This document shows, piece after piece, positions 1-4,340 of a DNA stretch of 6,933 nt. The notes under the pieces were generated by a model that ran no database searches, was not told where the DNA came from, and was given only the letters and a program-made list of their open reading frames with translations. How positions within the stretch are numbered: position 1 is the first letter of the stretch; each line of letters starts with the position of its first letter. The stretch is from Desulfurococcales archaeon (GTDB taxonomy: Archaea; Thermoproteota; Thermoprotei_A; Sulfolobales; Desulfurococcaceae), in contig JALWQP010000046.1 in NCBI GenBank assembly GCA_027083045.1, positions 1 through 6,933 of the forward strand, written 5' to 3'. Both the position numbers and the translations under genes were made by a program.

Positions 1-19
1 GAATTCTGTAAAGAATTCC

Positions 20-62
20 TATATAAATTTATTATCTACGATTATATAGTATTTCTTGGTGA
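20..62 (+). promoter_or_regulatory. Promoter and ribosome binding site of the AbrB-like gene
   Basis: An archaeal TATA-like stretch, TATATAAA at 20-27, lies about 40 nt before the ATG at 67. GGTGA at 58-62 complements the 3' end of archaeal 16S rRNA and sits 4 nt before that ATG, which supports the start chosen. The reading is inferred from sequence only. Confidence 0.5.
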
Positions 63-66
63 AATA

Positions 67-240
67 ATGAAACTTAGAAAGAGGAAAGGTAAACAAAAAT
101 ATTACACCTATGAAATAACACTACCAAAACAATTAGTTGAAGCCTTAGGCTGGAAAGAAGGGATAGAACTTAATGTCGAAATTTATATTAACAATAAAAG
201 AAAAGGCTTACTCATAACACCTAAGAATAAAACTTTATAA
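67..240 (+). CDS. Small AbrB/SpoVT-like DNA-binding protein (57 aa)
   Basis: The ATG is preceded by a GGTGA ribosome binding site and the ORF runs 57 codons to TAA. After a very basic N-terminus (Lys/Arg at most of residues 2-11), residues 15-38 read YEITLPKQLVEALGWKEGIE and onward. This is the hallmark of the swapped-hairpin AbrB/SpoVT fold: a strand, a 'LPK' turn, the helix 'LVEALGW', then 'KEG' and another strand. Archaeal proteins of this family are usually small dimeric transcription factors or the antitoxins of toxin-antitoxin pairs. No toxin ORF follows; the next gene is a tRNA. The codons are very AT-rich, like the homing endonuclease downstream and unlike the core genes after position 1650. 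The last codons and stop overlap the TATA box of the tRNA gene, so the protein might be able to influence that promoter, but this is speculation. The family call is fairly secure; the target is unknown. Confidence 0.75.
   Translation: MKLRKRKGKQKYYTYEITLPKQLVEALGWKEGIELNVEIYINNKRKGLLITPKNKTL
233..240 (+). promoter_or_regulatory. TATA box of the tRNA gene, embedded in the end of the upstream CDS
   Basis: CTTTATAA is centred about 26 nt upstream of the predicted first tRNA base (263), the usual archaeal TATA-to-start spacing. It is made from the last two sense codons and the TAA stop of the AbrB-like gene. The exact spacing is the main evidence that an RNA really begins at 263. Confidence 0.65.
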
Positions 241-297
241 GACCCCCGATAATAAAGGTAGTAGCAGGGACGGTAGCCCCGCCCCGCGAAGCTCATA

Positions 298-318
298 AGA
301 GGCTGCCGCCTCAGGGAC
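298..318 (+). other. Canonical 37/38 anticodon-loop tRNA intron (21 nt)
   Basis: The bulge-helix-bulge fold is strict. Outer helix 287-291/320-324 is followed by a central 4-nt helix, CTCA (292-295) against AGGG (313-316). The central helix has a C-G, a U-G and a C-G pair plus one A/A mismatch. Two 3-nt bulges follow, TA^A (296-298) and AC^A (317-319). The intron itself forms a perfect 5-bp hairpin, GAGGC-TGCC-GCCTC (299-312). Cutting after the second base of each bulge gives the mature loop CTCATAA followed by CCCCG, as expected for tRNA-iMet. The outer helix is weakened by two A/C mismatches. Confidence 0.65.
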
Positions 319-356
319 ACCCCGAGGTCGGTGGTTCAAAACGGGGCGGCTGTCCG

Positions 357-364
357 CTTTATAT
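357..364 (+). promoter_or_regulatory. Possible internal promoter for the intron-encoded endonuclease
   Basis: CTTTATAT begins at the tip of the intron closing stem. It is centred about 32 nt before the ATG at 393, so a start site would fall near 387 and the mRNA would be nearly leaderless. No ribosome binding site is visible before 393, which fits a leaderless message. Translation from the excised intron is an alternative. Confidence 0.4.
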
Positions 365-392
365 TCTCCTATTCTATCTAAACGGGAATAAC

Positions 393-995
393 ATGTCCTT
401 AATGGATAATCCCCATTTTGCAAGGATTCATGCACATATTTGCGGAGATGGACATATATATGTCGAGAAAGGAGATAGAGGAAAACGTTACATTATGGAG
501 TATACTAATAAATCAATTGAACTAATTAGTTCATTTGCTAGAGACATATATGATGTTTTGAAGAAAAGCCCGACTATTATATATTCATCCAAAAAACACG
601 TCTATATAGCAAGAGTTAAATCAAGATATCTTTACTACACACTTAGACGTTTAGGTGCAAATAATTCAAAATTATGGAGAGCACAGGCATTCATAAGAAA
701 AAGTCCCAATATACTCATTAATTGGATCTCAGCATTTATAGATGATGAAGGACATATCGATAAACAAAAATATAGAGTTATCATTAATTCTGTGAACTAT
801 TACGGAGTGTTAGATATTCAAAAAATGCTTAGGAAAATCAGCATAGATTCTAGGATATATAATTATGGCGAGACCTGGGGATTTTATAGATTAGTTATTA
901 GTAGAAGAATTAACGTATGCAATCTATATAACATACTGGATATTCATCATCAAGCTAAGAAAAGGGCTTTGACTAAGATTTGTAGTAAGTTTTAA
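393..995 (+). CDS. LAGLIDADG homing endonuclease encoded in the tRNA intron (200 aa)
   Basis: This is a site-specific DNA endonuclease of the monomeric two-motif LAGLIDADG type, the class of archaeal rRNA-intron enzymes such as I-DmoI (about 190 aa). Motif 1 is residues 11-20 (RIHAHICGDG, acidic residue D19). Motif 2 is residues 111-120 (WISAFIDDEG, acidic residue E119). They are about 100 residues apart, as expected for two pseudo-symmetric half-domains, and each is followed by basic and aromatic strands that would contact DNA. Both catalytic acids are present and the frame is open, so the enzyme looks active. The start is ATG 393; ATG 405 (residue 5) would also keep motif 1. Codon use is AT-rich and unlike the core genes. 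By analogy with other intron endonucleases, its target should be the uninterrupted T-loop site of an initiator tRNA gene, where it would drive homing of the intron. That is inference. Confidence 0.88.
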   Translation: MSLMDNPHFARIHAHICGDGHIYVEKGDRGKRYIMEYTNKSIELISSFARDIYDVLKKSPTIIYSSKKHVYIARVKSRYLYYTLRRLGANNSKLWRAQAFIRKSPNILINWISAFIDDEGHIDKQKYRVIINSVNYYGVLDIQKMLRKISIDSRIYNYGETWGFYRLVISRRINVCNLYNILDIHHQAKKRALTKICSKF

Positions 996-1075
996 AAGGG
1001 TCAATAATACTCATTACACATAGTGAATAAGACTCTGCGGACAGCCGCCCCGGGAGAATCCACCCCCCGCTACCA

Positions 1076-1113
1076 TTGTGGGGGCCCCGCCGCCATTTCT
1101 TCTGTTTATTTTT
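1076..1113 (+). terminator. tRNA 3' trailer: GC palindrome then T-rich tract
   Basis: Directly after the encoded CCA comes the palindrome GGGGCCCC (1081-1088) and then a T-rich stretch (about 1096-1113). Pyrimidine-rich tracts end archaeal transcripts, so this is a plausible terminator for the tRNA precursor. No tool-based support is available. Confidence 0.35.
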
Positions 1114-1326
1114 ATGGGAACATTGTCTGAGGATGGGGTAACAGATTATGGTGATGCTATAGATACTTATGGCATAAATATTTGCAGTAGCTTTTACTGG
1201 TGGAATATTTGTTATTTTATTAGCTTATTTAGGCTAGATAGTAAACATAAAGGTAAAGAGATGTTTTTGTATGCAATGGTATCTACTGGGTCTGCAAGTA
1301 TATCAGCGGTTGTTGTATTTTTATAG
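1114..1326 (+). pseudogene. Possible small membrane-protein gene or frameshifted remnant
   Basis: One frame is open from ATG 1114 to TAG (70 aa). Its N-terminal part is acidic (residues 4-17) and its last 20 residues are hydrophobic (MFLYAMVSTGSASISAVVVF). In the middle (about 1178-1228) the +1 frame gives a more natural membrane segment, IFAVAFTGGIFVILLAYLG, bounded by stops. The original frame there reads cysteine- and tryptophan-rich. Joining the three parts would give a two-helix membrane protein, which would require a pair of compensating single-base changes. No ribosome binding site or TATA box is obvious; the tRNA trailer lies just upstream. AT-rich DNA gives hydrophobic reading in several frames, so chance is a real alternative. 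I do not recognise a family. Confidence 0.25.
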
Positions 1327-1411
1327 AATTTTATGGTTATGTTTTGATTGAGCTATGCAATATCACACTGGTTATGCTTAATGTTAGGATTGATGTATTC
1401 TATAATTGTTT

Positions 1412-1465
1412 TCAGCACCAGAAACCTTCATCACCGTGTATTTCAGTTTATCTAGCCTTCATCAC
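1412..1465 (-). ncRNA. C/D box sRNA B (double-guide 2'-O-methylation guide)
   Basis: Read on the minus strand, the boxes are textbook archaeal. Box C GTGATGA (1465-1459) is followed by a 12-nt guide AGGCTAGATAAA and box D' CTGA (1446-1443). After an 8-nt spacer come box C' GTGATGA (1434-1428), a 12-nt guide AGGTTTCTGGTG and box D CTGA (1415-1412). All four boxes match consensus, and both guides have the 12-nt length that archaeal C/D RNPs (L7Ae, Nop5, fibrillarin) prefer. By the D+5 rule the D' guide would direct methylation of the fifth base (U) of UUUAUCUAGCCU, and the D guide the fifth base (A) of CACCAGAAACCU. I could not assign either target. The terminal stem outside C/D is weak. It lies 3' of sRNA A and may be processed from the same transcript. 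The box coordinates are given; true ends lie a few bases outside. Confidence 0.82.
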
Positions 1466-1482
1466 ACGTTTTGCGTTTCTGG

Positions 1483-1543
1483 CGTGGTCAGGACTTAAAG
1501 GTTTCTTCACTTATTTCTGTGAGTACGGCCTTCATCATCCCCG
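1483..1543 (-). ncRNA. C/D box sRNA A (one guide matches the 16S rRNA 909-917 region)
   Basis: On the minus strand: box C ATGATGA (1538-1532), 12-nt guide AGGCCGTACTCA, degenerate D' CAGA (1519-1516), 5-nt spacer, near-consensus C' GTGAAGA (1510-1504), 12-nt guide AACCTTTAAGTC, and box D CTGA (1491-1488). A terminal stem CGGGG/CCACG (1543-1539 with 1487-1483) pairs at four of five positions. The D guide is complementary to ACUUAAAGG. From memory this lies in the universally conserved archaeal 16S stretch around E. coli 909-917; by the D+5 rule the modified base would be the U at about 912. The D' target (UGAGUACGGCCU) is unassigned, and the CAGA box suggests that guide may be weak. A minus-strand TATA box is correctly placed upstream. 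The guide-to-rRNA match is recalled, not searched. Confidence 0.78.
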
Positions 1544-1564
1544 AGGGTTTTCTGTGCCTGTATG

Positions 1565-1576
1565 GTTTTTATATTT
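1565..1576 (-). promoter_or_regulatory. TATA box for the minus-strand sRNA pair
   Basis: The minus strand reads AAATATAAAAAC, centred near 1571. A start site about 26 nt downstream falls near 1545, just outside the terminal stem of sRNA A (1543). No equally good promoter precedes sRNA B, so the two are probably co-transcribed. The spacing match strengthens the sRNA call. Confidence 0.55.
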
Positions 1577-1612
1577 ACATTTAGAAGATTTTTCTAGTGT
1601 GTAGTTGTACTT

Positions 1613-1645
1613 AGCTATATGTATTGTATGTACTGGGTTTGGTGA
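1613..1645 (+). promoter_or_regulatory. Possible TATA box and ribosome binding site of the lipid-kinase-like gene
   Basis: CTATATG near 1615-1621 could be a TATA element, giving a start near 1643 and a very short leader. GGTGA at 1641-1645 lies 5 nt before ATG 1651 and decides that start over the upstream in-frame TTG 1624 and GTG 1642. The RBS is clearer than the TATA element. Confidence 0.45.
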
Positions 1646-1650
1646 ACGAC

Positions 1651-2316
1651 ATGGATATCAGTGTATTGATTAGGGAGGGCTTAATTACTCTGGTCTTGTT
1701 CATCTGGGTGATGTTCGTCGTCGGACCATTGACGAAGTTCTTGTACCAGAAGATGCGTGCTAAAGGGATGACACATATCAAGGCTGTCTACTATAATAGG
1801 AAAGTAATACACATACTGGCGGGAGGACTTGTATCGGTTCTCGTACCATTCTTCTACACAACACCGTTATACCCAGCACTACTAGCCATAATCCTAGCCA
1901 TATTGACATGGCTGCCTAGAAGAAGGAAGCAACTAATGGACTGGTTCCAAGTAGAGGAGAACAACTACGAGATACACTTTATAATTATGTGGGGAGCAAT
2001 CATTACGCTTGCATGGCTAATCTTCCACAACTGGTGGTACGGTGTAATACCCGTAGCCTTTATGGCGTTCGGCGACGGCGTGACAGGTATTGTTCGAAAC
2101 ATGCTGTACAATAAAAGAACAAAGTCTTGGATAGGAAACATAGCAATGGCCGCAGTAGTCATACCAATAGGATACATAGCCTTAGGATTGATAGGAGCAT
2201 TAGCAGGCCTACTAGCAAGCATTGTAGAACACTTCGAGTCAAACCCGATCGATGACAACATAACAGTACCGCTAGTCAGCTTCCTCACAATATTAATAGG
2301 TACAGCATTATTCTAA
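1651..2316 (+). CDS. Dolichol/phytol kinase-like integral membrane protein (221 aa)
   Basis: This is a polytopic membrane protein of the CTP-dependent polyprenol-kinase group (SEC59/phytol kinase, related to CdsA-type cytidylyltransferases). These enzymes phosphorylate isoprenoid alcohols on the membrane. Signatures seen are RKVIHILAGG (residues 50-59), MAFGDGVTGIVRN (128-140), KSWIGNIAM (158-166) and DDNITVPLVS (201-210). They have the order and spacing of the family and are separated by about six hydrophobic segments. The conserved acidic GDG and DDN motifs are intact. The ATG at 1651 is chosen because GGTGA lies 5 nt upstream; upstream TTG/GTG codons would add nine residues or fewer. The gene stands alone on the plus strand and converges on the ribosomal-protein genes. 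Nearby CarS suggests a role in polar-lipid or dolichyl-phosphate supply. The substrate (dolichol, geranylgeraniol or another) cannot be read from sequence. Confidence 0.8.
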   Translation: MDISVLIREGLITLVLFIWVMFVVGPLTKFLYQKMRAKGMTHIKAVYYNRKVIHILAGGLVSVLVPFFYTTPLYPALLAIILAILTWLPRRRKQLMDWFQVEENNYEIHFIIMWGAIITLAWLIFHNWWYGVIPVAFMAFGDGVTGIVRNMLYNKRTKSWIGNIAMAAVVIPIGYIALGLIGALAGLLASIVEHFESNPIDDNITVPLVSFLTILIGTALF

Positions 2317-2483
2317 TCAAGAGAACAAGAAATAACAAACACTAATTTTTAAATAACACATCCTCCTCCGCCAATAAACAACGAAAACAATCCTATCGAC
2401 TACTATACACCCTACGAAGAATAAGCACCCATATAATCAAAGACTTGTATTGCGAGAAAAGACGAAGAACAAGAGAAATGATC
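2317..2483. other. Convergent intergenic region with terminator-like tracts
   Basis: This is the space between the stop codons of the kinase-like gene and S27e. On the plus strand a short TAATTTTTAAA stretch (about 2343-2353) follows the kinase stop. On the minus strand, a pyrimidine-rich run just past the S27e stop (RC of about 2454-2479) fits an archaeal terminator. I see no gene or box-type sRNA here. Confidence 0.4.
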
Positions 2484-2693
2484 TCATCCAAGCTCAGCAA
2501 CAATCTCGGCATGCTCCCTTATAATCTCGGCCTTCCCACCTGTAGGCCTGACAAGCAGAGTACCGCAAACCTTGCATCGAGCCGGGAAGGTCGCGTGGCT
2601 AAACACTATATTCTCAGCACCGCAGGTCTTACACACAACTTTCAAGAATCTACTCCTAGGCTGAGGGATAAGGATCTTCCTCCTCTTAACCAT
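2484..2693 (-). CDS. rps27e: 30S ribosomal protein S27e
   Basis: A 69-aa basic zinc-ribbon protein of the small ribosomal subunit, found in archaea and eukaryotes and absent from bacteria. The zinc ligands are C21-x2-C24 (CKTC) and C40-x2-C43 (CKVC). Around them are the family signatures FLKVVCKTCGAENIVFSHA and ARCKVCGTLLVRPTGGKA. Length is close to the usual 60-70 aa. It starts with ATG two bases after the TAG of L44e, so the two are translated from one message, a common archaeal arrangement. A pyrimidine-rich tract after the stop probably ends the transcript. Confidence 0.95.
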   Translation of the reverse strand: MVKRRKILIPQPRSRFLKVVCKTCGAENIVFSHATFPARCKVCGTLLVRPTGGKAEIIREHAEIVAELG

Positions 2694-2695
2694 GG

Positions 2696-2983
2696 CTAAC
2701 GCGTCACCTCCACGAGCTCATACTTCTTCATACGAATACCTCTCCTATGCAAGATGTAGCCGCATTTCCTACACTTAAGCTTAAGCACAACCTTCTTGGT
2801 AACCTTAGCGAATCTTTTCTGCTCGCTCTTCCTCTTAGAACCATAACCTTTCTTCTTAGCCGCGTACCTACGCTCACCCTGAGCCATGCTCCTCCTCTTG
2901 CCATGCTTATAAATAGTCACAGTATGCGGTGTATGCGTCCTGCACCTCGGACAATACGTCACTATCATCTTGGGGATCCTCAA
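2696..2983 (-). CDS. rpl44e: 50S ribosomal protein L44e
   Basis: Large-subunit zinc-binding protein near the tRNA exit site, archaeal/eukaryotic only. The sequence from MRIPKMIVTYCPRCRTHTPH through the basic centre (KHGKRRSMAQGERRYAAKKK) to KLKCRKCGYILHRRGIRMKK is typical. The zinc ligands are C11-x2-C14 and C71-x2-C74. Start choice: TTG 2983 gives 95 aa with the N-terminus RIPK expected for the family, and a ribosome binding site (GAGGGGTG) ends 6-7 nt upstream. GTG 2992 would add three residues but would overlap that site. A minus-strand TATA-like element (GTTTTAAG, RC of 3041-3048) sits in the 92-nt gap after CarS, so L44e-S27e probably has its own promoter. Confidence 0.93.
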   Translation of the reverse strand: MRIPKMIVTYCPRCRTHTPHTVTIYKHGKRRSMAQGERRYAAKKKGYGSKRKSEQKRFAKVTKKVVLKLKCRKCGYILHRRGIRMKKYELVEVTR

Positions 2984-3040
2984 CCACAGCACCCCTCAAC
3001 TATTCCGCTCCAACTACGCAGTAGTATCAATCCAAACCAA

Positions 3041-3048
3041 CTTAAAAC
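3041..3048 (-). promoter_or_regulatory. Likely TATA element for the L44e-S27e operon
   Basis: The minus strand reads GTTTTAAG, about 60 nt before the L44e start codon, in the gap after CarS. A start near 3019 would give a leader of about 35 nt with the GAGGGGTG ribosome binding site. The match is moderate. Confidence 0.35.
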
Positions 3049-3075
3049 ATTACCTATAATAAACCTAGCGAAAAA

Positions 3076-3621
3076 CTACCATCTCCTATCCTTAACCCCA
3101 ATATAATAGGCGATATTATTGGATACAACGTGGAGCACAAGGATAATTATAAGCGCGTAGAATACGAACAAAGGCCGAGAAGCGAAGCTCGGGTCGACAA
3201 ACCAGTAAAATAGGGTTGAGGCAACCGCGAAATCCAGCTGATCAATAATGGGGAGAGGATCACCACGCTTAAGCCCCAAACGCCTCTTAAAGAACGAAGC
3301 CACCATATCCCCCAATAAACCAACGACGCCGCCGATAAAACCGTAGGGGACAAAATATTCGTCACCAACAATAACTGATACAAGCATAGAAGAGAAAAGA
3401 GCCATCAAGGCCCCAGTGATGAAGCCCTCAACAGTCTTACCAGGCCCGAGCAGGGGTTTGCCATCGATAAATATCCTACCGCCATCGATAGGATGAGAAC
3501 CACTAACTAGTAGTGGAGAAGCATTAGCGATCATTGGGGACACATAATATCTGATGAACCAGAGCATAAAGCACACTATGAAGACATTATTAGAGAGACT
3601 CAAGCCATTCAACACCCCCAT
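3076..3621 (-). CDS. carS: CDP-archaeol synthase CarS
   Basis: Integral membrane CTP:2,3-di-O-geranylgeranyl-sn-glycerol-1-phosphate cytidyltransferase, which makes the CDP-activated lipid used for all archaeal phospholipid head groups. Family features in order are YYVSPMIANASPLL (25-38), PIDGGRIFIDGKPLLGPGKTVEGF (44-67), GLLGDMVASFFKRRLGLKRGDPLPIIDQLDF (101-131), and the C-terminal HVVSNNIAYYIGVKDRRW. Hydrophobic helices lie between these loops. The 181-aa length fits the family. From ATG 3621 it overlaps the 3' end of the ATPase gene by 32 nt. TTG 3603, preceded by GGGGGTG, would shorten the overlap to 14 nt and remove six residues; I cannot decide between them. Either way the overlap implies co-transcription and probably translational coupling with the ATPase. 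Confidence 0.92.
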   Translation of the reverse strand: MGVLNGLSLSNNVFIVCFMLWFIRYYVSPMIANASPLLVSGSHPIDGGRIFIDGKPLLGPGKTVEGFITGALMALFSSMLVSVIVGDEYFVPYGFIGGVVGLLGDMVASFFKRRLGLKRGDPLPIIDQLDFAVASTLFYWFVDPSFASRPLFVFYALIIILVLHVVSNNIAYYIGVKDRRW

Positions 3622-4246
3622 CCTCGATCACGAAGTATGTCTCAGCCTCCAAGCCCTCAGGCTTAACAATACGGGCATAGCGGAGTCCCTCCTCTACACC
3701 CAGAAAAACTATTACGTCAAACCAGTACTCAAGAATAGACATACCGCTAGCAACAACCTCTTCCCCCTCACCACGCGGCTCAAGCTCGGTCAAACCCCTC
3801 ACCTGGGCCGAAGCGAACAAGTAGGCCCTACCCTCATCGGTCTTCCTCCTTAGCAGAGCAAGTATGAGTCCAAATAAGGGTATGGATTCCTCAGACCCCG
3901 ACGCCTCTCGGAACGGAGCATTAATACTATCCACAAACACAGCACAAGGATCAACCGGGTAAACCCCTCGAATAATCGTCTCAAGCAGACCATACAAATC
4001 CCTGGTCTCACCAAACAATACATGCTCATAGTCCTCAGGCCTACGTGCAACGATCCCTTGGTACAAGGAGCCCTCAGTACTGATATAGATACATGGGCGG
4101 TTCTCCCTACACACTCTCTTCGCGATCCATAGCAACATGTTCGTCTTACCGATACCGGCTTCCCCATAAAATAGGATGGCGCGCGGCGGGGATCCGATAA
4201 TCTTGTCGAGCACACCCCAGCCAGTAATGCTCCGCGCACCACCCAA
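3590..4246 (-). CDS. RecA-superfamily ATPase, RadB/KaiC-like (218 aa)
   Basis: A single RecA-fold ATPase domain with little else, the size of archaeal RadB. The N-terminal SITGWGVLDKIIG (6-18) is the usual lead-in. Walker A is GEAGIGKT (28-35), a strand IYISTEG follows at 53-59, and Walker B CAVFVDSINA (101-110) ends in D106. A motif-3-like SAQV (146-149) comes next. It lacks the N-terminal DNA-binding domain of RadA. RadB-type proteins are recombination mediators; KaiC-like paralogs have diverse, mostly unknown signalling roles, so a precise role is not claimed. The start is TTG 4246, the first possible start after an in-frame stop, with AGGTGG about 11 nt upstream. It is divergent from the RNase H-like gene and overlaps CarS downstream. 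The overlap with a lipid gene has no obvious functional meaning. Confidence 0.8.
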   Translation of the reverse strand: MGGARSITGWGVLDKIIGSPPRAILFYGEAGIGKTNMLLWIAKRVCRENRPCIYISTEGSLYQGIVARRPEDYEHVLFGETRDLYGLLETIIRGVYPVDPCAVFVDSINAPFREASGSEESIPLFGLILALLRRKTDEGRAYLFASAQVRGLTELEPRGEGEEVVASGMSILEYWFDVIVFLGVEEGLRYARIVKPEGLEAETYFVIEDGGVEWLESL

Positions 4247-4340
4247 AAATTATTGCACCACCTATTAGCGGTTACATGAGGATAAAAATAGAGGATACAA
4301 TATAAAGGATTATAGTCTGAAACCCTCTCGCAGAAAAAGG
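4247..4340. promoter_or_regulatory. Divergent promoter region between the ATPase and RNase H-like operons
   Basis: On the plus strand, AATATAAAG (about 4299-4307) is a good TATA box with a predicted start near 4329. On the minus strand, TATTTTTATC (RC of 4281-4290) could serve the ATPase gene, with a start near 4259, beside its AGGTGG site. The two elements lie close together, so the two operons could compete or be co-regulated. No operator-like inverted repeat was recognised. Confidence 0.45.

Larger units (their letters stand above)
341..1058 (+). other. 718-nt T-loop (59/60) tRNA intron encoding a homing endonuclease
   Basis: The intron ends form a perfect 16-bp stem (342-357 with 1037-1052). 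Next to it lies a strict BHB. The T-stem GGTGG/CCACC (330-334/1060-1064) is the outer helix. The central helix is TTCA (335-338) against GGAG (1053-1056), with one A/G mismatch. The 3-nt bulges are AA^A (339-341) and AA^T (1057-1059). Cleavage after the second bulge base rebuilds TTCAAATCCACC, a normal T-loop. Positions 996-1036, between the endonuclease gene and the closing stem, hold nothing recognisable. Introns at 59/60 are known in crenarchaeal tRNAs but are usually short; this one owes its length to the LAGLIDADG gene. The splicing endonuclease would be expected to release it as a circle. Confidence 0.8.
263..1075 (+). tRNA. Initiator tRNA-Met (CAU)-like gene with two BHB introns; 5' half degenerate
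   Basis: The exons are 263-297, 319-340 and 1059-1075. Spliced, they give a 74-nt RNA that includes an encoded CCA (1073-1075). Initiator features are visible: A1 and U72 at the acceptor end, anticodon loop CUCAUAA, anticodon 3' strand CCCCG, variable loop AGGTC, T-arm GGTGG-TTCAAAT-CCACC, and the acceptor 3' strand CCCCGCT-A-CCA. The T-arm and 3' half look normal. The 5' half does not. The acceptor strand AGCAGGG has an A/C mismatch at 4:69. The anticodon strand CGAAG has A/C mismatches at 29:41 and 30:40, where initiators have G-C pairs. Position 8 is A rather than U, and the D-loop lacks G18G19 and is about 3 nt short. The promoter spacing and both intron geometries are intact. It could be a decaying second copy, a working but odd tRNA, or a sequence with errors. 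Confidence 0.65.

Noticed and set aside
1..18. Two GAATTC sites 12 nt apart as a repeat or element end
   Set aside because: A 6-bp match in AT-rich DNA is expected by chance, and the window start may simply be a restriction boundary.
309..326. Hairpin CCTCAGGG-ACA-CCCCGAGG as a separate structured RNA or terminator
   Set aside because: It is an alternative pairing of the anticodon-loop intron end with the anticodon stem and variable loop; the BHB fold explains the same bases better.
263..1075. Split or permuted tRNA, or an integrase attachment site
   Set aside because: The 5' and 3' parts are in normal order on one strand, joined by a perfect closing stem and BHB. There is no integrase gene and no duplicated tRNA end.
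1425..1537. Three copies of CCTTCATCA suggesting a small CRISPR or direct-repeat array
   Set aside because: Spacings are uneven (31 and 73 nt) and the repeat is only 9 nt. Read on the minus strand the copies are box C/C' motifs with exact guide spacing to CTGA boxes.
1344..1604. Plus-strand ORF of 86 codons
   Set aside because: It lies opposite the two sRNAs, has no ribosome binding site and no recognisable domain, and its composition follows the sRNA boxes.
2747..3106. Plus-strand ORF opposite L44e
   Set aside because: It is a shadow of the ribosomal protein gene and has no domain.
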